Origin: Adineta ricciae
Taxonomy: Eukaryota; Rotifera; Eurotatoria; Adinetida; Adinetidae
Length of the DNA stretch: 64,000 nucleotides
NCBI GenBank assembly: GCA_905250025.1
Contig: CAJNOJ010000044.1
Location: 434,001 to 498,000 of the forward strand
Direction of reading: 5' to 3'
In this document: in pieces, positions 1 to 10,314 of the stretch
Numbering within the stretch: the first letter of the stretch is position 1
How the letters are laid out: each line of letters opens with the position of its first letter
Notes under the pieces: generated by a model
Told to the model about the DNA's origin: nothing
Seen by the model: only the letters and a program-made list of their open reading frames with translations
Databases searched by the model: none
Program-made: the position numbers and the translations under genes

Positions 1-2435
1 TCAGATTAATTCCCATTATCATGTTTATTATCTTTTCAATCTGTCTTACTTACACTCTACCTTGACTAGCAATTCGATGTCTGCTGTCTAATGTTAAATT
101 ACGTCGAGAGCTACCCTGACAATGAATATGGCATGATCGATCAACTGTACTATATCGACAGTTAACAGAAATGTTGTCAAAATCGTATCTACCTACATCG
201 TCGATAATACCATATGAAAATGACAATCTAATGAATAATTATCACAGTTACATAAGGGAATTAACCTTTAATCTTCTAGACAAACTTTCTCTTCCAAATC
301 AAGAGAATGTGAGAAAGAACACGATATCTTACCAATACATTCGTTTGCATCTCGAGGTGTAGCACGAGCCCATGGTCGATCGTAGTAAAAATCTTTGCAA
401 CGTTCGCATTCATCACCTGCTGTGTTATGTTTACAATCACATACTAAACGATTATCACTGAAACGAACAAAAGAAAATTCATAATTAAAGATGATCGATG
501 TTGTCATCGATATATATATAATCAATGCCTCGAAGCATTGGCATTTTTGAAATATATTTCTAAACGTCAAAAAAAATGGAATTAAAACGAATATGAAAAC
601 AAGTTTCAAGTGGCATATGTGAACGAGAAATATGATCAGTGTGAACATGCCAGTGATTTTTCAAGTGCACTGCCATCTGATGGCTGATCATTAGAAAGAA
701 CAAAAAAAAACGTATCATCATTCAACTTTTCATTTCAATATTAGTTTGTCAACTTCCGTTGTATTGTTTTTTCCCTAGCGTACGATAGAATCATTAACAA
801 AAGAAACAATTCATCTTGATTGATCATTTATGAACAAAGAAAAATGAGGAAACAATGTGTAAATGACTATCATCTTGATTAATCATCCATCTGACAAACA
901 CACCTTTTCTTCTATTCTACTTCTCATTGAATATTCAATTGACACTTGTCCAATGTTACATCATCATTCAAAGAACATTAAGATTCTCTCTATCTGTTCC
1001 TATACATGCACATATATACATATATATATGTATCTTCGATTGACAGCTGCCATTACAAGGTCAGCAGAGCAATATCACTAGTATATCGTTTGTGTTAGAT
1101 ATGGTTGTTTGCTTTAATAACCTAAACAAATAAGACCAAAGCCTAGCTTTGGTCTTTTCACACACACGGATAAAGGTGACATTTGTCTGTGTATACTTAT
1201 GCTGATGAGCAAATCACATTGATTTAAGTAAACGCTATAGAATAGAGATGAACAACTTGATACAATCACATATAATTCTTCGTCACTTTCCTATCTATCG
1301 CCACATCATAAAACCGTTATACTCAGATATCTCAGACATATCTTCACTGAACAGATGTAATTCTAATGTGTCAATGATTCGAGTATTTTCATATGTGTAG
1401 TCTTCAAAGTGAAGTTCGCTCGTTGAAAATCAATCGATTGAATGATATTGAAAGACGAGGAAGAAACTTGATCTATCCTAACGAAGGAATTTTCGTTACT
1501 TTCTTTTCTTATCAAGCAAAAGACTTATTCTACAAGGTGAAATTTTTCATACCTATTTGTGATACATTTCGATGCATGTCCATTGCATTTACATCGTCCT
1601 CCAACAGCGAGATCGGCAGCGGAGAAGAAATTCCGGTTGATATTCGTTGAAAATAAGACAATTTTAATATCGGTGGCTGTAACCCAATCTTGCAAAACGG
1701 GACTTGTATCGAATTCATAAGCCGATGGACGACCTTCAAGTGTGCTAAATGCAATACGTGATTCACCGCCTGTTGACGCTGATGATAGTTGTGATTTCGT
1801 ATCAATACACAATGCTTCTTGTTCATTTGCACGCGTAATTATTCCATAAGAGCTTTTATTAAATATTCCTTCACAATTATTCGAATAATATTGTAATGGT
1901 ATCCATGAGACTCCCTAACAAAGAAAGCCAAGCAGTCACGCGCAAAAAAAAGCACTTGCTTCGTTCTTACCATATCCATACTCTTAAAAATAGCCATCGA
2001 ATCTGGTTTATTATTCGAGCAGAATTGTAAACTAATATAAGTAATTTCAAATTTTTTATTCAACGATAAGATCAGTGAAATATTTTCTCCTGTTTGAACA
2101 CGATCCGACTGCCAGCATGTTAAATTGTTCGGGTTATTGATATCGGTTAAATGATCTGTTGGATAACTTGTTCTTGCTTGTGATGCATCACATAGATGAC
2201 ATTGATTGTTGTTTGAACAAAATTCTTTCGCAGGATTGCCACATGTCGATGATGCATAGATTGATTTATGAAAAGCTGCATTGACAAAATCGGGTATACA
2301 TCGCTGATATCGATGATGACGATCTGTGCATGGATCATCATGATTTGAGTAGAACATTCGATACCAACGACTTGCTGTACATAATGACGAAAAACAGATG
2401 AGTAAATAGAAAGATTTAATCAAGACTATGTTCAT
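1..2435 (-). CDS. Netrin, N-terminal part (laminin-N domain and first LE/EGF repeats), cut by window start
   Basis: Secreted axon-guidance cue of the netrin-1/UNC-6 type. I start at the ATG at 2435, which opens a hydrophobic signal peptide; the frame extends upstream but only with a GTG. The laminin-N domain shows [17 protein letters not shown], then NNPNNLTCW and [12 protein letters not shown]. The first exon ends near 1971 after IFKSMDM; a roughly 55-bp intron ends at 1915, and the next exon reads [13 protein letters not shown] and [19 protein letters not shown]. The first LE repeat starts as [13 protein letters not shown] (to about 1552) and continues after a long intron (about 463-1551) as [17 protein letters not shown] and [19 protein letters not shown] (about 346-462). 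A further exon lies near 76-155. The remaining LE repeats and the C-terminal NTR domain are beyond the window. Family assignment is firm; the orthologue number is not. Confidence 0.93.
1132..1156. repeat. Perfect short palindrome followed by a T-run, inside a netrin intron
   Basis: Two 11-base arms, AAGACCAAAGC and its exact complement, are separated by the three-base loop CTA and followed by TTTT. It lies in the long intron between two netrin exons. It resembles a terminator hairpin or the end of a miniature transposon, but nothing nearby supports either. No copy was recognised elsewhere in the window by eye. Confidence 0.5.
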
Positions 2436-3363
2436 TTTTGAAGAAGGGATTTTTTTCACATTCTAAAACGACAAACGCGGAAATGAATACATGTGTTACG
2501 TTGTTCTTTTCTGACATCAATTTAGAGTGTTAGATGAAATTTGAACAAATGTGCGCCTGCTTCGCTATGTACGCGAGTCGATGGATGAGTACTATTCTTT
2601 ATACAATGAAAGAAATTGAAAAAAAACGATGAGGAAGGAAAAGTAAAACAAAAAAAGTGACTTGTGATATATTGACATTCAACTTACTTCATATTTGAGT
2701 GAAAAAAAAAGGCTCTTGCTATTATTCTATGAACGACAACTCCAGTGATTTAATTTACTTTGATTTTTGACAGAAGAAGCGATACACATATAACAACAGA
2801 GAAAGAATGATTTCTCTTCTCTGCTATAATCCCTTCTTGACTTTTCTCTCCTCTCTTCTCTTCGCATATTGAGATGTGTTCATTTGCACAGAAAGATCTC
2901 TCTCAATATATACATATATGTATGGCATGTTCTCTCGTTCCGGAGAAAGAGAATAAGGGAGAAGATGGAACGATGACGAGAGAAAGAGAGCTGCCAAAGA
3001 AGACATATATACAACGATTATTATGGAATAAGAATAGAAGAACGGTGGCAAAGTTTTTTAATTAGTCATACATACAATAAGCTTTTTATTGATGTCTGAC
3101 GATGAAAACGAAGTAATTCTCATCGAGAATATATGAGCAAAAACAAATAAGTCTCTTTCTTTGACTCAAATAACTCTATCGACCTGATCATATTCCCAAT
3201 TCAACAATTCTTTCGTGAATAGAGAAGATATTAAAATAGTAACCGAGAAACAATGCGAGAGTTCAAGCAGCACAATGGATGAATTTTCTTCAGTTAGTTC
3301 TCCTCAGAAGATTATATAAGAAATCAATTTTGTTTGTCATCGAAGTTATTTACAAATATGTAT

Positions 3364-3713
3364 CTATGTCTGAAGATTGTCTAATAAAAGTTCGCCTAAT
3401 TCTGCACTATTTTCGATTGTACTCGATGATGTTGAACAATTGAGAGCAAAATGGTTCGACATACTTAGTAAAGTGAATAAGTATCATTTTAGTAAGCTCT
3501 CATTTCATTCTTGTCATTGAAGCATACTTCGACATGTATCTCTTTCCAGATAATTCATTGTCACCATTATCATCGACAATCGCATTTTCTTTTACTGTTG
3601 AATTATTACGTATTCTTATCGTGTTTTTCTGCTATTTGGGTTTTAGAATCTATCCGTCTGATCACAACTAGTTCAACATCGATACCATCATCGCGCATTA
3701 CATTGTCGGTCAT
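3364..3713 (-). CDS. Possible small three-exon gene, about 64 residues, unrecognised
   Basis: Built only from splice logic. Exon 3686-3713 starts MTDNVMRDD and ends at a GTATCG donor. Exon 3528-3594 follows a CAACAG acceptor and reads KENAIVDDNGDNELSGK. Exon 3364-3463 follows a CTAAG acceptor and ends ELGELLLDNLQT before TAG. All three join in frame with introns of 91 and 64 bp, the size usual in this window, giving 195 coding bases. No domain or family is recognised. The product is acidic and polar, without a membrane segment if it starts at this ATG; the frame upstream of the ATG is hydrophobic. It could equally be the tail of a longer gene or a chance assembly. It sits in the otherwise empty 2.1 kb between netrin and the 4.6-kb gene. 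Confidence 0.33.
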
Positions 3714-4608
3714 AATACCGATCGTAAATACAACAAAGATGATGATCAATGATAGAGAAGTTGGACGAGAAGAGAAAAAATAGATCATGTTCGAAATTCT
3801 ATCAAGTTATAGCTGAACTTGAATGCCTATTCAACAATTGTTGATTGTTGAATCTTTGTATCATAATAAATTAAAAGTAAATTTTAACTGTGAAATCAAA
3901 TGGTACATACTCTGAGTGCTATACCAAGTAGACATTTGAAATGAAAAATCCTCGTGATAGAAACTTACACATTATGAAGCCAATCCATCAATTGAGATTT
4001 GAATTGTGAGTTTTCTTTTTTTTTCGTTGTTGACGATGATGATATCTTACTATTCAATTGACCTCTGGTGAAAAAATCAATTCAAATGCGACATTGACAA
4101 TTTGAGACTTTTTCTTCTTCGTTCAAGGTAGTCTTCTTTGTTATTATTAGATCGTTGTTCATTCGAAGACATGCTTTAGGACAAATTGACACTCCATTTG
4201 TGACATAGCCAAGCACGATTATGGCGTACGATTCATTTCAAATAATAAACATAGAGACTCCTATTCCGTCACCACAAATAATACTTTAGACAATCATGTA
4301 TGCTACAGATGATGACGAGAAGACTAAGCATATATAGTAAGGAATGATCTCTAGCCTCGTTATTATCAAGGTGTATGAAGTTTTGCAAGTGCAATCACCT
4401 GTTGTTGCTGTTTTACATATTTTTCGAAATGAGGAGAAGATCTTTTTTAAATTGGACCAATCAATGTTGTTTTCGTCTTTATTTTATAGGAAAAACAAGA
4501 CATAACATCACACGGAGTGACAGAGAGAAAGAGAAGAGAAAAATGATGCGTGGGGATTTACTGTATGGTCTACTATAGGGAAGAAGATTTCAAGTAAAAA
4601 AACTAAAT

Positions 4609-5026
4609 CTATTTAAGTCCATGTGATTTTTTGTATTCTTCAACACGTTTTTCATCAACCGGATAGCGCATTTCTTCAATCCAATGACCAAATTTATGAT
4701 CCAATTGATGGTGGACAATAGAATATGGTGTATAAGATAAATCCACACCTCGTAACGGTAAATAAATCGAGGCTCCGAAAGCGACAAGCATAATACGTGA
4801 GAACCATCGAAATACTTGAGAATTCGAATACCAAAAGCGCCATGGTGTACGATAGACCATACTAGAGACAAAGAAAGGACAAACATTTTTATTTTCGCGT
4901 ATTTCGCGGACAAAAAATCATGTATATTTACCCAAGGTAATGATATGGTAGGATGTTTTGTCGACCTTGCGATCCATAGATGATCTTCATGGTTTGAATA
5001 GCAGCGAGAGCTTTTTTACTGCTCAT
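4609..5026 (-). CDS. Small single-pass membrane protein, 115 residues, unrecognised
   Basis: Two exons, 4932-5026 and 4609-4861, join in frame across a 70-bp intron (donor GGTAAA, acceptor TCTAG). The product starts MSSKKALAAIQTMKIIYGSQ, has an aromatic stretch around YRTPWRFWYSNSQVFRW, then a probable membrane helix (RIMLVAFGASIYLPL) and a polar tail ending YKKSHGLK. Size, a single helix and a basic N-terminus would suit an accessory subunit of a mitochondrial respiratory complex, and the upstream neighbour on the same strand is COX6B, but I cannot name it. A pyrimidine-rich CAG acceptor ends at 5038, only 11 bases before the ATG, and the gap to the COX6B stop is 171 bp, so this looks like the second gene of a small operon. 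Confidence 0.72.
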
Positions 5027-5197
5027 TTTGAATCTATCTGAAAAACGAAATCCGGAGTTTTTGCAATCGACAAGATACTAGTGTTAATAAGACGTTTAGG
5101 ATATACTAAACAGTAAGGTTGTTTTCATTAAGGAATATGGGACCATAGCAGAAGAAAAAGTGGACAGGAAAAGAAAAGATATTAGAGTCTATTGTCT

Positions 5198-5766
5198 TTA
5201 ATCGTGGATGCCTGGGAAAACTCCGCGCTCCATTTGTTCGTCCCATTTGCTGACCCATTCAGGTGGACATAAATCGTTGTAGAGATGTTTGAAATATCCA
5301 CAAACTTTATCGTCGTTTTTCATTTCCATGCAACGATGATAATCGACATAGTTGACCCAGCATCGTCTAAATATATGAGAAGAATAGGGGAAAATCAGAA
5401 TGGGCAAGCAGATGATTTACTTCGTTTGATTGGTATTTGGAAAACGTGGATCAAGTGGTGCTGTGCTCATACGTTCTTTCCAATATTCTTTCAAACATTG
5501 ACTGATGCCAGCAGGAAAAATTGAGGCCCATTTGTTGTAGACAGACATATTTTTTTTGGCCTAAAACAAAATGCATGAATACATATGAACAGTGTTAGCG
5601 ATTGGATTACCATTTCAAAGCGTTCATCGTAGCTCAAACCTTGTTCCCGAGCTTCTTTATCGAGCTTAATATGAATGTCTCTGCAAACGTGAGGATCATA
5701 ATGTTCCAATTTTGGATTATGAGTCAAGTCAGACAAAGCTGTGATAATAGCTGATGCCGAACTCAT
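5198..5766 (-). CDS. COX6B: Cytochrome c oxidase subunit 6B with long N-terminal extension
   Basis: Intermembrane-space subunit of mitochondrial complex IV. Exons 5611-5766, 5421-5560 and 5198-5366 give 154 residues. The C-terminal part is classic COX6B: TAPLDPRFPNTNQTKRC, a CX9C motif (CWVNYVDYHRC), a CX10C motif (CGYFKHLYNDLC) and the ending PEWVSKWDEQ..GVFPG. The human protein is about 86 residues and begins just before the TAPxDxRFPN motif; here about 70 further residues precede it, in frame across a good splice junction (donor ATG-GTAATC, acceptor TTTTAG). The extension carries two more cysteines (VCRDI and SQCLKEYW). An ATG in exon 2 could give a shorter form. A TTTTCAG acceptor lies about 20 bases before the chosen start, suggesting a short 5' exon or a trans-spliced leader. 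Confidence 0.93.
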
Positions 5767-6019
5767 AGTGACAAGATTGACAATCTGAAAACGACAAAAA
5801 ATAGTATCGAAGAACGTAGGACAATTAAATAAGCAACATCTGATCATAGTTTATTTTCTTCCAAACCGACAAGTACCATTCACGGATCATCAAAACCTCG
5901 GACATGTTTTCTGTGTATTGTACTCCATGCAGATGTCGCTATTTTATTACAATAAAGGTGGCGTTATATACGGAAAAGTCGGTCTTATCACACATGACAA
6001 ACAGTTTCTCATTTTTATT

Positions 6020-6670
6020 TTACAATCGTTTTGCTAAAAGACTACAACGATCATGTTCACCCATGTCATTTAATCGTCCGTTTCCATGTATCGCGTATAA
6101 AATCTCGTTGATAACAGCATAGTGTCGACGTTCGAATGCTTTTCGTGAGTATAAACTACTGCAAATCACAAATGCAGCTTTAAGATCTAACTGCCGAGCT
6201 TTCTCTTCCGATGTTTCGATTAATCGTCCACTTATATTCTGGCGACGTTGATGTTCATCTACATTAATTATATCGAAATGAAATAACCGATCAGTTTTAT
6301 ATAATTCGAATAGATCAGAACCATTGGATACTTTGTCGAAGAGTGACAAAATAAAATTCAGCTTTTCCGATTCAACGATGATATCCTTTTCTTTGCGCGT
6401 TCGATCGGATATTCCATTTAATATAACTCCAATCACAGACGGATAGGAACTTGTGGTATCAATAGCTACAAATGAACATTCAGTACGTAATGATTCATCG
6501 ACAAGATAGTCAATCCATGTTAATGGTTCATGTGGAATATCGAACTGAAGTTGTGCATTCAAAGGTTCTTGTATAAAAAAAGAACTCATCAATAAGTTAA
6601 CAACTGCTTGCCGATATTCAGATACTAGCGGAACTATTTTGATGTTCGACGAGGTTGCTAATGAAGCCAT
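6020..6670 (-). CDS. GNAT-family N-acetyltransferase, arylalkylamine (dopamine) NAT-like
   Basis: Probable acetyl-CoA-dependent amine acetyltransferase of the insect aaNAT/dopamine NAT type. The N-terminal signature is clear: a valine/leucine-rich strand and helix, then SSFFIQEPLNAQL, the xxFFxxEPL element that begins these enzymes. A middle strand gives VIGVILNG, the QRRQNISGRLIE segment stands where the acetyl-CoA loop (R/Q-x-x-G-x-G/A) is expected, and the protein ends LLAKRL like relatives. I chose the ATG at 6670, giving 216 residues, the usual length; the frame stays open further upstream to 6862 but that part is not family-like. Single exon. The CoA loop reads QRRQNISG rather than the textbook form, so activity is inferred. 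No close operon partner. Confidence 0.75.
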   Translation of the reverse strand: MASLATSSNIKIVPLVSEYRQAVVNLLMSSFFIQEPLNAQLQFDIPHEPLTWIDYLVDESLRTECSFVAIDTTSSYPSVIGVILNGISDRTRKEKDIIVESEKLNFILSLFDKVSNGSDLFELYKTDRLFHFDIINVDEHQRRQNISGRLIETSEEKARQLDLKAAFVICSSLYSRKAFERRHYAVINEILYAIHGNGRLNDMGEHDRCSLLAKRL

Positions 6671-8156
6671 GTAAAATAAAACGAAAACAAAGCTTCTATT
6701 ATTGTTGACCATTGTCATATGGAAAGTACTTAACAGAAATCGGAACTGAATCTTTTGTTTGATCGGAGATACAATTGTCTTTGTGGCAATCTGTAGTACA
6801 CTCTTCGAATAATTACAAATCGACAAAGACCGAACAAAAGGAGAAAGCAAATGCTTTTCCATTCTATACTTCGTGTCCTTTGTCTTTGCTGCCGCTTCTG
6901 CATATATTCATTATCATTGGCAGACAATAGTTTATCGGTAATTAAAAACAAATTACTTTTGTCATACAAGATTTCTTCTGACATCATTGATATGATAAAT
7001 AATCATAGCGTGATTTGAAATGTTTTCGAAGAATTCGTCCGCAAAATAGTAGACATGGACAGAGGAAGAGAATGGAAAGAAATAGAAGAAGAATTGTATA
7101 AGTACATTGATCGATTTGAATGGAGTACTCTTGATTAGATAGAGATCGATTCATTATTTATAACTCAAAATAGAAAAAGCGCACGTATAGAATATTCAGC
7201 AGTTTATAGACAAAATTTGCCAGTATTTGTTATTCTATTTTAGATTGTTAGATCTATAGTGGAATGAGAGAAGCATGAAATGTTCCTGACTTTATTTACG
7301 GCCATGCCTGTGTCATTCATTGCATACAATTGAAATAGCAATAATAATGAATATATATATATGTGTCATACTATACAATTTCTTTGATAATTTTCTGAAT
7401 ATCATAATGTTCGTGATAATTTGAAATTTTACACATGATGAATCCGACGGGACAAGCATTGAATTTGTCGAATCATAAGGCATAATCATGCGTTTTCTCC
7501 CTGATTTTGAGAAAATCATCGTGAAAATAGGCGCATAAATGACACACACATTACTAATATTCACAGATGTCAAATATATTCGCTCCTGTCGATCTTTGTC
7601 GGCTTTTGGCGGATGATTGTACGAATGTAAATTTATCCTCGACTACAATGTTCAAATAAGGAGAAAGAATAAATCAACAACGAGGGTTTCATGCAAAGGT
7701 CATTGTAATATAGAATTACATACAGGTTTTCTCGTAACACTTCTCCCATTACTTACAGATAGATGTTAAACACAAAAAGTACATCAACTTGTATTCTTTA
7801 ACGAAACTCCTCAAAATATATTTCAGATTAATTTTCTTTTTCTATTAGGAAATTGTTAATCTGCGCCGTACAATGTGAGTTCAGCGTATAGACATCAAAT
7901 AGATCATGTTATTTTGAAAGAACGAAAAAGAAGGGGGGAAAAGCGTCGTCTTTCAGTGTGTAAAAAAGAAAAAGGAAAAGATATGGCAGTCAATGCGTTA
8001 TTGACGAACATTTGGTAAGTAGAAACAAGAAAAAGAGCACAAAAAGACGGAGAAAAAAAAGAAGAAGAAATACTACACGTCGAGTAGAGCAAACGAGTAT
8101 ATACAATTGACGCATACTCCTCTCCACAGACGTGTTATTTTCTTATTTAGATAAAA
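6671..8156. other. Non-coding stretch between the acetyltransferase and SPPL2
   Basis: About 1.5 kb with only scattered short reading frames without family resemblance or coherent splice joins. The right end holds a TATTTAG acceptor at 8150 immediately before the SPPL2 start. The two flanking genes diverge, so promoters of both probably lie here; no element was identified. Confidence 0.5.
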
Positions 8157-10314
8157 ATGGTGACATTAACTATTTTGATTTTCGCCTTGTTTTCACCATT
8201 GGTCATTGGCGCTTCTGACGATGATATCAATTTGTTAGTTCGGTCATCGGCGAATTCTACAGTTCGTCGTTATTGTGTGGAGCTGGCAAAACTACCTAAC
8301 GGTCGTACTGTCAATGTTACCGATTTTGGTTGGCACATCCCTTTCATTGCATCACCAGCAGTCAATGCTTGTAACATAACCGATCTAGATCAGTCTTTAC
8401 CGGCTGATTTGTCACCAAATACTATTCTTATTGTATATGAACATAAATGTAAAATGACGGAACATGCTTGGCATGTTGAAACGAAATATAACCACAAAAT
8501 ACCACTAATGATACTAACGAATCGTTCAAATACTCATTACGAGCTGTCCTATAATACTACAGAAATGCCTGTCTCAATACCTGTACTCATATTTCAACAA
8601 AGTGATTTGAACAAAATTAACAAAACCTATGGAAGTCTTGAAAACATCGAATTGTCCATAAATTATCCACCAGAGATGCGAAATAAATTTCGTCCAGCTG
8701 TCCTTTTAATGTTTCTGTTGGTTTTTCTCATATTAGTCTCTGGAAATCTCTGGGCAGCGGACGAATTCAAACGAAAAGTTGCAAGTCGACATTCGACTTC
8801 TCAAAGTGAATCGACAAGTGTGAATATTCCACAAAATTCGACCGATTATCAAAACTTTCTTTCGAACGCCAATCCTGAAGAACTTGCGACACGAGCTTTG
8901 AAGAAATCCACGTCTTCAGAAAACAAAACACCGTCGAATAACGAGCCTGCAATCATTTACATGCCTTACTGTATCATTGCAATGATTTTATGTTTTGCAA
9001 TCGGCTGGCTTTTACTCATCTATTACTTCCCCAAAGTTATGATATATGTTCTCCAAGGTAATTTAAGTTAGCTTAAATGAGGAGGCCTTCCTCTAGCTGG
9101 AGTGATATGTCACATCTGTAATAATATGATAGGAGTTGAGGGCGAAGATTCGTGAAAACTATCACTAACCAGTTTGTCAATCAAGCTACTCACTCATGGC
9201 AACTTTTTTTCTGCTTTAGTAATGTTCTGTATTGGTGCCTTTTCTTCATTAACGTCATGTCTCGATCGTCTAAGTTATCTTGTACCAGTTCTTCGACGTT
9301 ATCGCATCCCATCGCATACCTGTCATAAACCATGTACCTGTCAATTAGGCCCATTAAATCTCTTCACATTGTTGGCGATGATATCCACATTGGCTATTAT
9401 CGTTATTTGGTATATCTATCGTCATGCTGATTGGGCATGGATCCTGCAGGATATTCTTGGTGCAGCTATTTGTATAACAGTTACATCTGTCTATCGACTT
9501 GGCAATATGCGCGTGATTACATTGATATTACTTGGCTTTTTTTTCTACGATATCTTTTTTGTATTTATTACACCATACATTCCGTTTTTTCAACCTTCAC
9601 ATCCAATGAGCACATCGACAATAGCTCCAACAACGACAACCGGTACGCCAAGTAACGTTTCGTCAACTATACAATTTGTCGGAGGAAATCGGAAAGTATC
9701 ACGCAATCCGTCGGTTATGGAACAAGTAGCATTAGGGATCGGTACAGATGGAGAAGTTGTTCCTCTTCTATTTGCATTACCAATGTTTATACCTGAAGCT
9801 GAACTTGATCCATGCTTAGTCGTGAGAAAATCAATGCTCGGCTTCGGTGATGTGATATTACCGGTAAGATCAGTTTTAAACTATACCTTGCCACAAAGAA
9901 CTTCATTGCTATTCTTTCTAGGGTATACTATTGACGTTTTGTAAAATCTTCGATATTGCCAATGGCAATAGTTGGCCAGTGTATTATATTCAATCCATTG
10001 TCTCATATTTTATTGGTTTATCATTGACTCATGTCGCACTCTATTTAATGAACATGGCTCAACCGGCACTTCTCTACCTCGTACCCTGTATATTACTGTC
10101 AACAATTCTGACCGGTTTAATTCGCGGCGAATTACGAGAGCTCTATACCGGCCGACGAATTCAATCCTTACTCGATAGTAAACCGAATAATACGGAAACA
10201 TCTCTTTTAGCAGCTTCAGAAAACTCGATCGCTGAACAAGCGAATCAATCAACTGATGTTGTTGTTGGCATCAGTGATGCAATTGGAGCAGCTAGTGGAG
10301 TAGAAAATCGCTAA
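8157..10314 (+). CDS. Signal peptide peptidase-like protease, SPPL2 type
   Basis: Aspartyl intramembrane protease that cuts type II membrane stubs in the late secretory or endosomal pathway. Exons 8157-9057, 9220-9863 and 9922-10314 give 645 residues. It has a signal peptide, a lumenal PA-type domain of about 160 residues with several N-glycosylation sites, a first helix (VLLMFLLVFLILVSG), a serine-rich loop, then the multi-helix core. The catalytic motifs are present: FFYDIFFVF (first Asp), LGFGDVILP (GxGD, second Asp) and QPALLYLVP (the PAL motif). The N-terminal PA domain separates it from SPP and SPPL3. The x in GxGD is Phe, where SPP and SPPL proteins usually have Leu. The ATG follows a TATTTAG acceptor by six bases, suggesting a trans-spliced or very short leader. 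Confidence 0.93.

Noticed and set aside
1132-1156. Reading the hairpin as a bacterial-type terminator and the region as bacterial DNA
   Set aside because: It lies in an intron of an animal gene and no bacterial gene is nearby.
4100-4260. Minus-strand frame with four cysteines (VLGYVTNGVSICPKACL)
   Set aside because: Open for only about 50 codons, closed by stops on both sides without usable splice sites to the nearby candidate gene; most likely chance.
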